A stretch of DNA of 64,000 bases from Mycolicibacter sinensis (GCF_001667375.1 NZ_LZIN01000005.1:1-64000), one strand, 5' to 3'; numbered from the stretch's first letter, positions 1 to 9,233 are shown. The notes: generated by a model from the sequence alone, not told the origin. Translations and numbers: made by a program.

Positions 1-1220
1 TCGGCGAAGACCGCGGGCAGCTGGTTGTTCTGCTGCAGGAACTGCATCAGCTGCTGGGGGGCGATACCGTACTGACGCGCCATCAGCACCAGGTGCTGGG
101 TGAGGTCGTTCTGGCCGACCTGGATCTCCAGCTGGTCCCCGAGCGCGTCGAGCAGCAGCTGCGTCTTGACCGACTTCTCGGCCTCGGTGCGGGTCTCGGC
201 GTCGAACTCGGCCCGCGAGGACCCCTTGTCGGCCAGCGCCTCGGCGAACTTGTTCTCGTCGTGGTCGAGACCGTGCAGGGCATTGTGCAGGGCGTTGTCG
301 ACGTGCGCCTGCACCACGGCCTCGGGCAGCGGCATCTCCACCTGATCGACCAGCGTCTCCAGCGTCGCCTCTCGGATCTTCTCGGCCTGCTGGATGCGCT
401 TGGTCCGGGCTACCTGCTCGGTGAGGCTCTCCCGCAGCTCGACGATGGTGTCGAATTCGCTGGCCAATTGAGCGAACTCGTCGTCGGCCTCGGGCAACTC
501 GCGTTCCTTGACCGACTGGACCGTCACGGTCACCTCGGCTTCCTTGCCGGCCTGCGGGCCGGCGGCCAGGGTGGTGGTGAAGGCCTTGCTCTCACCGGCC
601 GAGAGCCCCACGATGGCGTCGTCGAGTCCCTCGATGAGCTGACCCGATCCGACCTGGTGCGACAGCCCCTCGGTGCTGGCCCCCTCAACGGCTTCCCCGT
701 CGATGGTGGCGTCCAGGTCGATCGAGACGAAGTCGCCCTCGGCGGCCGGCCGGTCGACGCCGGTCAGCGTGCCGAACCGGGCGCGCAGCGACTCCAGCTC
801 GGCGTCCACCTCGACGTCGCCGACCTCGATCGGGTCCACGCTGATCTTGAGCTGCTCGAGGTCGGGCAGCGCGATCTCCGGGCGCACGTCGACCTCAGCG
901 GTGAAGGTGATCTGGTCACCATCGTCAAGCTTGGTGACCTCGATGTCGGGCTGACCGAGGGGCTTGAGGTCCGAGCTGGTCACCGCCTCGCTGTAGCGAC
1001 TGGGCAGCGCCTCGTTGACCACCTGCTGCAGCACCGCGGCGCGGCCGAAGCGGGCCTCGATGAGCTTGGCCGGCGCCTTGCCCGGCCGGAAGCCCGGCAT
1101 CCGCACCTGCTGGGCCAGCTGCTTGTAGGTCCGGTCGAAGTCCGGCTGCAACTCGGTGAACGGCACCTCCACGTTGATGCGAACCCGGGTCGGGGTCAGC
1201 TGCTCGACGGTGCTCTTCAC
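1..1220 (-). CDS. tig: Trigger factor, C-terminus cut by window edge
   Basis: Ribosome-associated chaperone with peptidyl-prolyl isomerase activity that meets nascent chains at the tunnel exit. About 406 residues are visible; the C-terminal end lies outside the window. The N-terminus reads [20 protein letters not shown], and the ribosome-docking signature GFRPGKAP follows at about residue 43, which is diagnostic of the family. The middle part is the FKBP-like isomerase domain and the rest is the helical substrate-binding arms. The GTG start is chosen because it opens exactly at the family N-terminus and is preceded by GAGGAG-like purines (TCGAGGAGTA). It lies downstream of tRNA-Pro on the same strand, with 58 bases between them. 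Function is established for the family; assignment is secure. Confidence 0.96.
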   Translation of the reverse strand, partial: MKSTVEQLTPTRVRINVEVPFTELQPDFDRTYKQLAQQVRMPGFRPGKAPAKLIEARFGRAAVLQQVVNEALPSRYSEAVTSSDLKPLGQPDIEVTKLDDGDQITFTAEVDVRPEIALPDLEQLKISVDPIEVGDVEVDAELESLRARFGTLTGVDRPAAEGDFVSIDLDATIDGEAVEGASTEGLSHQVGSGQLIEGLDDAIVGLSAGESKAFTTTLAAGPQAGKEAEVTVTVQSVKERELPEADDEFAQLASEFDTIVELRESLTEQVARTKRIQQAEKIREATLETLVDQVEMPLPEAVVQAHVDNALHNALHGLDHDENKFAEALADKGSSRAEFDAETRTEAEKSVKTQLLLDALGDQLEIQVGQNDLTQHLVLMARQYGIAPQQLMQFLQQNNQLPAVFA

Positions 1221-1278
1221 GGGCGTACTCCTCGATATCGTTGACGGTCAGTCGTGCCAGTGCGGCGCGCGCTGCTGG

Positions 1279-1352
1279 TCGGGGTGACAGGATTTGAACC
1301 TGCGGCCTTCCGCTCCCAAAGCGGATGCGCTACCAAGCTGCGCTACACCCCG
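1279..1352 (-). tRNA. tRNA-Pro (anticodon TGG)
   Basis: A 74-nt cloverleaf on the minus strand. The acceptor arms CGGGGTG and CACCCCG pair, the anticodon stem TCCGC/GCGGA encloses loop TTTGGGA with anticodon TGG, and the T-loop TTCAAAT is present. CCA is not encoded. In M. tuberculosis tRNA-Pro and tRNA-Gly genes also sit beside tig. Confidence 0.96.
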
Positions 1353-1462
1353 CACTGACCAGGCGATCCTACGGCCCGGCGCGCGCGGCAACACAGCCGC
1401 CCGCACCGGGGGTGCCAATTGGATTGGAGTCGACAACGCCGGTACAGTCTGCCCTGAATATT

Positions 1463-1533
1463 GCGGGCGTAGCTCAATGGTAGAGCCCTAGTCTTCCAAA
1501 CTAGCTACGCGGGTTCGATTCCCGTCGCCCGCT
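1463..1533 (+). tRNA. tRNA-Gly (anticodon TCC)
   Basis: A 71-nt cloverleaf with acceptor GCGGGCG/CGCCCGC, D-arm GCTC/GAGC, anticodon stem CTAGT/ACTAG enclosing loop CTTCCAA (anticodon TCC) and T-loop TTCGATT. It is divergent from tRNA-Pro, with 110 bases between them. The short variable region is typical of tRNA-Gly. Confidence 0.96.
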
Positions 1534-1569
1534 CGATACGGGGATTTTCCCTGGCAGGAAGGCACGCCT

Positions 1570-2793
1570 ATGGGCGGCACACGGCACGTCCAGATTCACG
1601 GGTCGTGCTCGCCGCGCTTCGAACGGGTGCGGTATGAGTTCGAGCGCAATTTCACCCTGCGCGAGGAGCTCGGGGCCGCGGTCGCGGCGTACGTAGATGG
1701 CGAGCTCGTCGTCAACCTGTGGGCCGGGTCGACCGACGTCGAGGGCCTACATCCCTGGCGGGAAGACACGCTGAGCACCGTGCTGTCCGGCACCAAGGGA
1801 CTGACCAGCACCTGCGTGCACCGGCTCGCCGAAGCCGGCGAACTGGATCTGCGCGCCCCGGTGGCGCACTACTGGCCGGCGTTCGGCCGGGCCGGTAAGC
1901 AGGACATCTCGCTGGCCATGGTGCTGGCCCACCGCTCCGGGGTGATCGGGCCGCGCGAACCGATGCACTGGCGCGACGTCACCGACTGGGACCTGGTCTG
2001 CGAACGGCTGGCCGCCGCCGAACCGTGGTGGCGGCCGGGCACCTCCCAGGGCTACCACATGACGACCTACGGCTTCATCATCGGCGAGGTCGTCCGCCGA
2101 GTGACCGGTATGACGGTGGGCCAGTATCTGCACAGTGAGGTCGCCGGTCCGCTCGGCGCCGAGGTGCACATCGGTGTGCCGGCCGACCAGCAGCCCTACC
2201 GCTGCGCCGACCCGGTGGGCAAACCGACGATCCGGGAGATGCTGGCCTCGGCCGGTGCACCGAAACGTCCGACCTCCTTGGACAACCATTCCAAGGCGGG
2301 ACTGGCCGTCGCGATGGGGTTCGCCCCCGACGACGAGATCGCCACCAACGACCTGACGCTGTGGCGGCAGCTGGAGTTTCCCGGCACCAACGCCCAGGTC
2401 TCGGCGCTGGGCATGGCTACGTTCTACAACGCGCTGGTACAGGAAAAGCTACTCAGCCGTCCCGCCATGGACCGGCTTCGGGTGTTGCAGGGCGGCACCG
2501 AAACCGACCTGGTGCTCGGGCCGCGGGTCGCCGAGCACGGCTGGGGCCTGGGCTACATGCTCAACGCCCAGGGGGTCAACGGACCCAACCGGCGGATCTT
2601 CGGTCACGGCGGCCTGGGCGGCTCGTTCGCGTTCGTCGACCTGGAGCACCGGATCGGCTACGGCTACGTGATGAACCGGTTCGACCACACCCAGGCCAAC
2701 GCCGACCCGCGCAGCGTGGTGCTGTCCAACGAGATCTACCGGGCGCTCGGCGTGCCCATCCGGCCGAGGCGGGAAACCGTCTACGACGACTAG
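1570..2793 (+). CDS. lipP: Serine beta-lactamase-fold esterase (LipP family)
   Basis: A 407-residue serine hydrolase of the beta-lactamase/EstB fold, probably an esterase acting on lipid or short-chain esters; the true substrate is unknown. The nucleophile motif S-x-x-K is seen as SGTK near residue 74, the second-motif tyrosine lies in GYHMTTYGF near residue 160, and the third motif is HGGLGG near residue 345. There is no signal peptide, so a cytoplasmic or peripheral location is likely. The ATG at 1570 has an AGGAAGG site about seven bases upstream. Position next to tig matches M. tuberculosis Rv2463 (lipP, 394 residues). The stop codon overlaps the stop of the convergent Nei gene by four bases. 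Confidence 0.88.
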   Translation: MGGTRHVQIHGSCSPRFERVRYEFERNFTLREELGAAVAAYVDGELVVNLWAGSTDVEGLHPWREDTLSTVLSGTKGLTSTCVHRLAEAGELDLRAPVAHYWPAFGRAGKQDISLAMVLAHRSGVIGPREPMHWRDVTDWDLVCERLAAAEPWWRPGTSQGYHMTTYGFIIGEVVRRVTGMTVGQYLHSEVAGPLGAEVHIGVPADQQPYRCADPVGKPTIREMLASAGAPKRPTSLDNHSKAGLAVAMGFAPDDEIATNDLTLWRQLEFPGTNAQVSALGMATFYNALVQEKLLSRPAMDRLRVLQGGTETDLVLGPRVAEHGWGLGYMLNAQGVNGPNRRIFGHGGLGGSFAFVDLEHRIGYGYVMNRFDHTQANADPRSVVLSNEIYRALGVPIRPRRETVYDD

Positions 2794-3590
2794 GTCTGGC
2801 AGGACGGGCACCAGAACACGTTGCGCCCCTCCAGTTCCGCGGTGCGCACCGCGGTTGCACACAGCCGGCACGGATCGCCGGCCCGGCGGTAGACGTAGGT
2901 GCGCGGCTTGCCGGTCGCATATGCGGGTGCGCCGTGATCGTCCTCCGGCCGGACCACGACGATGTTGCCGCGGCGCAGTCCAACCTTCATCAACGCCACC
3001 AGATCCGCCCAGACCGCGGCGAATTCCGCTTCGCCGATCTCGGTGCCGGGCCGGTACGGGTCGATCTGATGCCGGAACAGCACTTCGCTGCGGTAGACGT
3101 TACCGACCCCTGCGAGCACCGACTGGTCCATCAAGAGCGCGGCGATAGCCCTGCGGGACTTGGCGATTCGCTTGAAGGCCAGCGCCGGGTCGGCGTCGCC
3201 GCGCAGCGGGTCCGGCCCGAGTCGCGCGATCACGTCGGCGGCCTGCGCCTCGTCGATCACCTCACAGGCGGCCGGGCCGCGCAGGTCGGTGCCGTATTCG
3301 GCGCCGATCATGCGCATCCGGACCTGGCCGACCGGTGCCGGCACGCCGTCGGCGAGGCGGAATTCGGTGAAGTGGCCGTAGATGCCCAAGTGGACGCGCA
3401 CGATCGGGCCGCCGGCGTAATGGTGGAACAAGTGCTTGCCCCAGGCCTCGGCGCGGGTCAGCGGCCGGCCGTTGACGGCTGCGGCGCCGGATTCGAACCG
3501 GCCCTGCGGACTCGACACCGCCACCGGGGCGCCGGCGAAGCGGCGCTGATGCAGCCGCGCCAGCCGGTGCAGGATGTGCCCCTCGGGCAT
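2790..3590 (-). CDS. Fpg/Nei-family DNA glycosylase
   Basis: A 266-residue bifunctional base-excision DNA glycosylase/AP-lyase. After Met removal the N-terminus is PEGH: the catalytic Pro and Glu of the family are present, but the usual fourth residue Pro of PEGP/PELP is His. The C-terminus carries a zinc-finger with cysteine pairs CRLC and CPSC and a GRNVFW segment like the family zinc finger. Length matches Rv2464c, an endonuclease VIII-like enzyme (Nei2 in other mycobacteria). ATG at 3590 is required to expose the catalytic N-terminal proline. It is separated from upstream rpiB by 19 bases on the same strand. Substrate preference (oxidised pyrimidines) is inferred from family, not visible. 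Confidence 0.88.
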   Translation of the reverse strand: MPEGHILHRLARLHQRRFAGAPVAVSSPQGRFESGAAAVNGRPLTRAEAWGKHLFHHYAGGPIVRVHLGIYGHFTEFRLADGVPAPVGQVRMRMIGAEYGTDLRGPAACEVIDEAQAADVIARLGPDPLRGDADPALAFKRIAKSRRAIAALLMDQSVLAGVGNVYRSEVLFRHQIDPYRPGTEIGEAEFAAVWADLVALMKVGLRRGNIVVVRPEDDHGAPAYATGKPRTYVYRRAGDPCRLCATAVRTAELEGRNVFWCPSCQT

Positions 3591-3609
3591 GCCGGACCGT
3601 CGCCGTGGG

Positions 3610-4098
3610 TCAGGCCGGGGCGCCGGGCACCGGCGGCGCCTCGTGAGTGCGTTCGTAGGCCGACAGGATGTCGATGCGGCGCTGGTGGCGTTCGGCTTCC
3701 GACCACGGCGTGCTAAGGAATGCGTCGACGATCGCGAGCGCTTCAGCAGTGGAGTGCATCCGGCCGCCGATGCCGATCAGCTGGGCATTGTTGTGCTCCC
3801 GCGCCAACTGCGCGGTTTCGGTGCTCCACGCCAACGCACACCGCGCCCCGGGCACCTTGTTGGCGGCGATCTGTTCCCCGTTGCCGGATCCGCCGATCAC
3901 GATGCCCAGGCTGTCCGGGTCGGCCACCGTGCGCGTCGCCGCGGCGATGCAGAATGCCGGGTAGTCGTCCTCGGCGTCGTAGCCGTAGGCCCCGCAGTCG
4001 ACCGGCTCGTGCCCGGCCTGCTTCAGGTGCTCGACGATCTGCTCTTTGAGTTCGTAACCGGCGTGGTCGCAGCCGAGGTAGACGCGCATGGCGGTCAT
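3610..4098 (-). CDS. rpiB: Ribose-5-phosphate isomerase B
   Basis: Interconverts ribose-5-phosphate and ribulose-5-phosphate in the non-oxidative pentose phosphate pathway. The product is 162 residues, the same length I recall for Rv2465c. The N-terminal phosphate-binding part reads MRVYLGCDHAGYELK, and the catalytic-base loop is GGSGNGEQIAANK. Residue 75 is Glu, the mycobacterial replacement for the catalytic Cys of E. coli RpiB. The ATG at 4098 (MTAMRVYLG) is preferred over the longer reading at 4128, which adds ten atypical residues; an internal ATG (MRVYLG) is a third possibility. It lies upstream of the Nei-type glycosylase on the same strand, and 37 bases downstream of the DsbA-like gene. 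Confidence 0.95.
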   Translation of the reverse strand: MTAMRVYLGCDHAGYELKEQIVEHLKQAGHEPVDCGAYGYDAEDDYPAFCIAAATRTVADPDSLGIVIGGSGNGEQIAANKVPGARCALAWSTETAQLAREHNNAQLIGIGGRMHSTAEALAIVDAFLSTPWSEAERHQRRIDILSAYERTHEAPPVPGAPA

Positions 4099-4135
4099 TG
4101 TCTCAGACCCGACCCGCTCCCAGCTCACGCCGGTA

Positions 4136-4747
4136 TCAGTCGAATTCGGGCCCCTCAGCGCGGGTGCGCTTGAGCTCCCAGAAATGCGGGTAGGACGCGA
4201 ACGTCACCGACGCGTCCCACAGCGCACCGGCCTGCTCGCCACGCGGGATGCGGGAGAGCACCGGTCCGAAGAACGCCACCCCGTTGACGTGGATGGTCGG
4301 GGTGCCGACGTTCTTGCCGACGGCGTCCATCCCGGCGTGGTGGCTCTTGCGCAGCGCTTCGTCGTAGCTGTCGGTGGTGGCGGCGTCGGCCAGTTCGGCC
4401 GGCAGGCCCACCTCGGCGAGCGCACCGGTGATGACGTCAGGGAAGTCTTTGTTGTTCTGGTTGTGGATCCGGGTTCCCATCGCGGTGTACAGCGGGCGCA
4501 GGACTTCGTTGCCACGCTGCTGCTCGGCGGCGATCGCCACCCGCACCGGGCCCATCGCCTTCGTCAAGCCCTCGCGGTACTCGTCGGAGAGATCGTCGCG
4601 GCCCTCGTTGAGGACGGCCAGACTCATCACGTGGAAGGTCACATCGATATCGCGAATCTTCTCGACCTCCAGGACCCACCGCGAGGTGATCCAGGCCCAG
4701 GGGCACAGCGGGTCGAACCAGAACTCGACTTTCGACTTGGTTGACAT
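4136..4747 (-). CDS. DsbA/FrnE-like thioredoxin-fold oxidoreductase (Rv2466c family)
   Basis: A 203-residue DsbA-fold protein. The M. tuberculosis homologue is a mycothiol/mycoredoxin-linked reductase that also activates some nitro-prodrugs. The active-site motif at about residues 15-18 reads CPWA, whereas the M. tuberculosis protein, as I recall it, has CPWC: only the first cysteine is present here. The flanks ([26 protein letters not shown]; the cis-Pro region GTPTIHVNG) are otherwise family-like. The ATG at 4747 is chosen because GAGAGGA stands six to seven bases upstream; the longer reading to 4795 would absorb that site. Cytoplasmic, no signal peptide. It lies just upstream of rpiB. Confidence 0.9.
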   Translation of the reverse strand: MSTKSKVEFWFDPLCPWAWITSRWVLEVEKIRDIDVTFHVMSLAVLNEGRDDLSDEYREGLTKAMGPVRVAIAAEQQRGNEVLRPLYTAMGTRIHNQNNKDFPDVITGALAEVGLPAELADAATTDSYDEALRKSHHAGMDAVGKNVGTPTIHVNGVAFFGPVLSRIPRGEQAGALWDASVTFASYPHFWELKRTRAEGPEFD

Positions 4748-4807
4748 GCACGGTCCTCTCTCGGAAGGGCGATCGCCCTGCACAGCCATGGCCACCGTGT
4801 TGACGTT

Positions 4808-5074
4808 TTACTCTCCGTTGCCGCTGTCGCTGCCCGAGTTCTCCGCCGAGCGGTCATCGTATTTGGGGTTGCCTTCGTCATCGAGCCAATCGCTGACCGC
4901 GGTTCCGCTGACCGTCCCGCCGGTACCCGGCATGACGGCGGTCGGCCGATGATCCTCGGTGCCAAGCTGCTTCTTGGCTTCCTCGATCTGCTCCGGGGTG
5001 GGCTCGGGTTTCTCGGTCCTGGGAGCCTCGCCCTCGACCGGTTCCTGGCGCGGCTCTTCATCCTGTGCGCTCAT
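4808..5074 (-). CDS. Small acidic hypothetical protein
   Basis: Eighty-eight residues, very rich in Glu, Asp, Pro and Ser, with no membrane segment or cysteine. A short helix-prone segment (PTPEQIEEAKKQLGTEDHRP) is followed by a Gly/Thr stretch and an acidic disordered tail. I recognise no catalytic domain. A good GAAGGA ribosome-binding site precedes the ATG at 5074. It lies upstream of the DsbA-like gene, with 60 bases between them, and diverges from pepN across about 100 bases that must hold both promoters. Composition suggests an intrinsically disordered protein; function unknown. Confidence 0.75.
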   Translation of the reverse strand: MSAQDEEPRQEPVEGEAPRTEKPEPTPEQIEEAKKQLGTEDHRPTAVMPGTGGTVSGTAVSDWLDDEGNPKYDDRSAENSGSDSGNGE

Positions 5075-5174
5075 CGCAGACCGTCCTTCGCCGAGATTCC
5101 CCTACGGTCAAAACTCTACCGTGAACGGCAGCTCGGGGGCGTCGAGTGGCGCGCAGCCGCTACTGTTGGCGGGC

Positions 5175-7733
5175 GTGGCACTTCCCAACCTCACCCGCGA
5201 CCAGGCCGCCGAACGCGCCGCTGCGGTCACTGTCGGCAACTACCGGATCACGCTCGATTTGACCGACGGCAACGGCAGGCCGGGCGAGCGCACCTTCCGC
5301 TCCACCACCACCGTCACCTTCGACGCCCTGCCCGGCGCAGAAACGGTCATCGACCTAGCCGCCGAGACCGTCCGCAGCGCCACCCTCAACGGCCGCGCGC
5401 TCGACATCTCGGCCTACGACGAGTCGACCGGCATCACCCTGCCCGGCCTGGACACGCACAACGTCGTCGAGATCGACGCCGACTGCTACTACTCGAACAC
5501 CGGTGAGGGTCTGCACCGCTTCGTCGACCCGGTCGACGACGAGGTGTACCTGTACTCCCAATTCGAGACCGCCGACGCCAAGCGGATGTTCGCCTGTTTC
5601 GATCAGCCGGACCTCAAGGCGACCTTCGACATCACCGTCACCGCACCGGAGCACTGGCAGGTGGTATCCAACGGCGCCACGGTCGCGGTCGAGTCGGGGG
5701 TGCACACGTTCGCGACCACGCGCAAGCTGAGCACCTACCTGGTGGCGCTGATCGCCGGACCGTACGCCAAATGGGACGACGTCTACCGCGACGAGCACGG
5801 CGAGATCCCGCTGGGCCTGTTCTGCCGGGCCTCGCTGGCACCGCACATGGACGCCGAGCGCCTGTTCACCGAGACCAAGCAGGGATTCGGCTTCTACCAC
5901 CGCAACTTCGGCACGCCGTATGCGTTCGGCAAGTACGACCAGCTGTTCGTCCCGGAGTTCAACGCCGGGGCGATGGAGAACGCCGGGGCCGTAACGTTCC
6001 TGGAGGATTACGTCTTTCGCAGCAAGGTGACCCGGGCGTCCTACGAGCGGCGCGCCGAGACCATCCTGCACGAGATGGCGCACATGTGGTTCGGCGACCT
6101 GGTCACCATGCGTTGGTGGGATGACCTGTGGCTCAACGAATCCTTCGCGACCTTCGCCTCCGTGCTGTGTCAGAGCGAGGCGACCGAATACACCAACGCC
6201 TGGACCACATTCGCCAACGCGGAGAAGTCGTGGGCCTACCGCCAGGACCAACTGCCGTCGACGCATCCGATCGCCGCCGACATCCCGGATCTGGCCGCCG
6301 TCGAAGTCAACTTCGATGGGATCACCTACGCCAAGGGCGCATCCGTGCTCAAACAGCTGGTGGCTTATGTAGGGCTGGAACACTTCCTGGCCGGGCTGCG
6401 CGATTATTTCGCCGCACACGCCTTCGGCAACGCCACCTTCGACGACCTGTTGGCCGCACTGGAGAAGGCATCCGGGCGTGACCTGTCCGACTGGGGTCGC
6501 CAGTGGCTCAAGACCACCGGGCTGAACACCCTGCGCGCCAACTTCGATCTCGACGATGCCGGGAAGTTCACCCGGTTCGCCGTCACCCAGGACGGCGCCG
6601 CCCCGGGCGAAGGCGAGACCCGGGTGCACCGGCTGGCCATCGGTATCTACGACGAGGACGGCACCGGGCGCCTGGTGCGCACCCACCGCGAAGAACTCGA
6701 CATCGAGGGTCCGGCGACGGCCGTGCCGGCGCTGGAAGGGGTTTCGCGCGGCAAGCTGATCCTGGTCAACGACGACGACCTGACCTATTGCGCCCTGCGA
6801 CTGGATGAGGAGTCGCTGGCGACCGCCCTGGAACGCATCGCCGATATCGCCGATCCGTTGCCGCGCACGCTGGTGTGGTCGGCGGCTTGGGAGATGACCC
6901 GGGAGGCCGAGCTGCGCGCCCGGGATTTCCTGGCACTGGTGCAAGGCGGTATTCAGGCCGAAACCGAGGTCGGGGTCGCCTCGCGGCTGCTGCTGCAGGC
7001 GCAGACCGCGCTGGGGTTCTACGCCGACCCCGGCTGGGCCGCACAGCACGGCTGGCCGGCCTTCGCCGACCGGCTGCTGGAATTGGCCCGCGCTGCCGAA
7101 GGCGGCTCCGATCACCAGCTGGCCTACCTCAACGCACTGTGCACGTCGGTGCTGTCCGAGCGGCACGCCGCGGTACTGGCCGCGCTGCTCGACGCCGACC
7201 CGGCGGATCAGGGGTTGGCCGGTCTGGCGGTCGACACCGATCTGCGCTGGCGGGTCGTGGTGGCCCTGGCCCGCAGCGGCGTGCTCAATGCCGAGGCGAT
7301 CGACGCCGAGGTTCGACGCGACCCCACCGCGGCCGGCCAGCGCCAGGGCGCCCAGGCCGCGGCGGCGCGACCGCAAGCAGCAGTCAAACAGGCGGCGTGG
7401 CAGCAGGTGATCGAGGACGACACCCTGGCCAACATCACCGGCCGGGCGATCATCGCCGGGATCGTCCAGCCCGGGCAGGGCGACCTGTTGGCACCGTTCA
7501 CCGAGAAGTACTTCGCCGCGATCCCCGGTGTCTGGGAACGGCGCTCCAGCGAGGTGGCGCAGACGGTGGTGGTCGGTCTGTACCCGGGATGGGACGTCAG
7601 CCAGGCCGGGCTGGACGCCGCCGATACGTTCCTAGCCGATCCCACGGTGCCCTCGGCGCTGCGGCGGTTGGTCCTGGAGGGCCGGGCCGGGGTGGAGCGG
7701 TCGCTGCGGGCACGCACGTTCGATAGCGCCTGA
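5175..7733 (+). CDS. pepN: Aminopeptidase N, M1 family
   Basis: An 852-residue zinc metallopeptidase that removes N-terminal amino acids from peptides in the cytoplasm. Exopeptidase motif GAMEN lies near residue 265, and the zinc site HEMAH...NES near residue 299, with the second-shell Glu 18 residues later, is complete. The C-terminal helical ERAP1-like domain follows, giving the full family length. The GTG at 5175 opens VALPNLTRDQAAERAA, which matches the M. tuberculosis Rv2467 N-terminus; the open frame extends upstream to 4959 but that part overlaps the divergent acidic-protein gene and is not family-like. Confidence 0.96.
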   Translation: MALPNLTRDQAAERAAAVTVGNYRITLDLTDGNGRPGERTFRSTTTVTFDALPGAETVIDLAAETVRSATLNGRALDISAYDESTGITLPGLDTHNVVEIDADCYYSNTGEGLHRFVDPVDDEVYLYSQFETADAKRMFACFDQPDLKATFDITVTAPEHWQVVSNGATVAVESGVHTFATTRKLSTYLVALIAGPYAKWDDVYRDEHGEIPLGLFCRASLAPHMDAERLFTETKQGFGFYHRNFGTPYAFGKYDQLFVPEFNAGAMENAGAVTFLEDYVFRSKVTRASYERRAETILHEMAHMWFGDLVTMRWWDDLWLNESFATFASVLCQSEATEYTNAWTTFANAEKSWAYRQDQLPSTHPIAADIPDLAAVEVNFDGITYAKGASVLKQLVAYVGLEHFLAGLRDYFAAHAFGNATFDDLLAALEKASGRDLSDWGRQWLKTTGLNTLRANFDLDDAGKFTRFAVTQDGAAPGEGETRVHRLAIGIYDEDGTGRLVRTHREELDIEGPATAVPALEGVSRGKLILVNDDDLTYCALRLDEESLATALERIADIADPLPRTLVWSAAWEMTREAELRARDFLALVQGGIQAETEVGVASRLLLQAQTALGFYADPGWAAQHGWPAFADRLLELARAAEGGSDHQLAYLNALCTSVLSERHAAVLAALLDADPADQGLAGLAVDTDLRWRVVVALARSGVLNAEAIDAEVRRDPTAAGQRQGAQAAAARPQAAVKQAAWQQVIEDDTLANITGRAIIAGIVQPGQGDLLAPFTEKYFAAIPGVWERRSSEVAQTVVVGLYPGWDVSQAGLDAADTFLADPTVPSALRRLVLEGRAGVERSLRARTFDSA

Positions 7734-7757
7734 ACAGACGCCGCTTGAACAGCGGGC

Positions 7758-8522
7758 TTACCGGTATCCCCCGTCGGACAATCCGGCGTCGGCCTCAAAA
7801 CTGTTGATGCCGCGAAGGATCCGGGCCTTGGCCTCTTCGGCGAGATAGCGTGCGGGCATCTGGATCGGGCCCAGGGCGGCCCACTGCTGGGCGTGAATCT
7901 CCTCGTGATGCAGCACCCTGTCCAGATCGGGCCCACCGCTCGAGATCCGTCCGGATTCGACGATGTCACGCAGCTGGTGAGCCGGGTCGGAGATCCGCGT
8001 GACGTTGACCATGAACAGGTCGCCCCACATGGTGCCGGCTCGTCGGCTGAGCTGGGCGTGAAACCGGTTACCCCCCAAGCCCATCAGTACGCCATTGGGG
8101 GTGGTGACCAGGCAACCGCCGGTGTTGCCGATACCCCAAACAGCCTCGTAGCTCCAGCGATTCGCGTGCTGCCGCGCGACGATCCGCCCCACCTCGGTGG
8201 CGCCGTACGGTGTTTCGGGAAAGTCGTTGCCGCTGCCGGTCCGGCCGTAGCCGGTGCCGGCGTTGAGGATGTAGGTCAGCAGTGTCGCGTGGCGGGCTTG
8301 CTTGGCGCCGGCACCCCGGGGAATCACGAAAAAGCTCTTACCGTCGGGGTCGGTGATCTGCTCCATCGCGTCGAGAGCCCGAAAGCTGTCGCGGGTGATC
8401 CGCCGCTGACGGACGATGTCGGCCACGTCCCGGGGGGCGACCCCGCGCCGGTCGAGGTTGGCCAGCCAGCTGCGATGCGCCGGGGACGCGGTGACCGCGA
8501 CAGCGCGACCTGAGCCGGGCAC
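7758..8522 (-). CDS. Hypothetical protein with HEEIH putative metallopeptidase motif
   Basis: A 254-residue protein I do not recognise by name. Near residue 207 it carries HHEEIHAQQWA, an HExxH-type zinc motif in a context often seen in small zincins (histidine pair followed by QQW). No later Glu/His ligand can be assigned with certainty. The N-terminus (residues 1-60) is polar and helical. The frame stays open upstream of the GTG at 8522 through a short hydrophobic stretch (LVAVVSVAS), so a signal or anchor sequence from an earlier start is possible. It follows the DUF5130 gene by 23 bases and converges with pepN. I recall no counterpart between Rv2467 and Rv2468c in M. tuberculosis. Confidence 0.7.
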   Translation of the reverse strand: MPGSGRAVAVTASPAHRSWLANLDRRGVAPRDVADIVRQRRITRDSFRALDAMEQITDPDGKSFFVIPRGAGAKQARHATLLTYILNAGTGYGRTGSGNDFPETPYGATEVGRIVARQHANRWSYEAVWGIGNTGGCLVTTPNGVLMGLGGNRFHAQLSRRAGTMWGDLFMVNVTRISDPAHQLRDIVESGRISSGGPDLDRVLHHEEIHAQQWAALGPIQMPARYLAEEAKARILRGINSFEADAGLSDGGYR

Positions 8523-8545
8523 GCTTGCGACCGAGACGACAGCGA

Positions 8546-9013
8546 CTAGGCCGGGGGGATGCCGGCGCTGAGCACCTGCACCGCGCTGACCAGGCCGCCG
8601 ATCAGGTCGCCGTCGGTGAACGCCGCGGCGGCGGCGGCCACACCTTGGGGAGCCGCCGCCGGGGCGATGCGCGCACCCACGCCGGCGCCGTAGACCACCT
8701 CGATGGCCCGCTGGTCCGGCGAGACCGCGACCAGCACCGCGTCATTGGGGGTGGGCACCTTTGCCAGGATCTCGCCGGCCCGCGCGGCGGTGTCTGACCC
8801 CAGGTCGCCGATGTAGACGGCGAACCGGGCACGCGAGGCCCGCGACGCGTAGGTCAGAGCGTCATCGAGGGCCACCAGCCCCTTGACCGGGAACGGATAG
8901 TGCAGCGACGCCTCGCCGGGCTCGGTGACCCCGGAGATCCGACCGCTGTAGGTGATCGCCGAGCCGTACGGCAGATCCGCCGGATCGATCGTCGCGACCT
9001 CACCAGTTGCCAC
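8546..9013 (-). CDS. DUF5130 protein, likely respiratory supercomplex factor PRSAF1
   Basis: About 155 residues of the DUF5130 (TPM-like) family. The M. smegmatis homologue, next to ctaJ as here, was reported in cryo-EM structures of the bcc-aa3 respiratory supercomplex as association factor PRSAF1. The body contains the TPM-like core ([20 protein letters not shown], then [19 protein letters not shown]) and an alanine-rich C-terminal helix. The GTG at 9013 ([15 protein letters not shown]) overlaps the end of ctaJ by 14 bases and has a GGGGGG-rich site upstream; the frame is open as far as 9139 but that segment is Arg-rich and non-homologous. The ctaJ overlap implies translational coupling. 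The supercomplex assignment rests on recalled family knowledge plus synteny. Confidence 0.75.
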   Translation of the reverse strand: MATGEVATIDPADLPYGSAITYSGRISGVTEPGEASLHYPFPVKGLVALDDALTYASRASRARFAVYIGDLGSDTAARAGEILAKVPTPNDAVLVAVSPDQRAIEVVYGAGVGARIAPAAAPQGVAAAAAAFTDGDLIGGLVSAVQVLSAGIPPA

Positions 9014-9233
9014 TGGCTGCACCCCCCACGCTGAACTCGGACTTGCCGTGACCGTGCCCGCCACCGACGACCTCATCGGTCGCCGCCCACAGGATCGGTG
9101 GATGCGTCCAACTGTCCGACATCTGGTAGACGGCCGCACGCGGGCCCTTTTGCATCCAGATCCGCGCTGACAACAGCAAGACCAGCACTACCGGAATGCC
9201 GACGAAGTAGCCGAGGAATGACAACACGCTCAC
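9000..9233 (-). CDS. ctaJ: Cytochrome aa3 oxidase accessory subunit CtaJ
   Basis: A 77-residue protein with one N-terminal membrane helix (about residues 4-24, [20 protein letters not shown]) followed by a soluble tail containing [16 protein letters not shown]. This architecture and its place before the DUF5130 gene match CtaJ of the mycobacterial aa3 oxidase, homologous to Rv2468A. The start is GTG at 9233 (VSVLSFLG); no strong ribosome-binding site is visible. The soluble part ends in a Gly/His-rich segment ([10 protein letters not shown]). The overlap with the DUF5130 gene suggests the two supercomplex proteins are made together. Confidence 0.78.
   Translation of the reverse strand: MSVLSFLGYFVGIPVVLVLLLSARIWMQKGPRAAVYQMSDSWTHPPILWAATDEVVGGGHGHGKSEFSVGGAASGNW

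Noticed and set aside
5355..7376. 673-residue minus-strand open frame antisense to pepN
   Set aside because: No start signals or domain; low-complexity Gly/Arg/Val product typical of GC-rich shadow frames, while pepN opposite is fully conserved.
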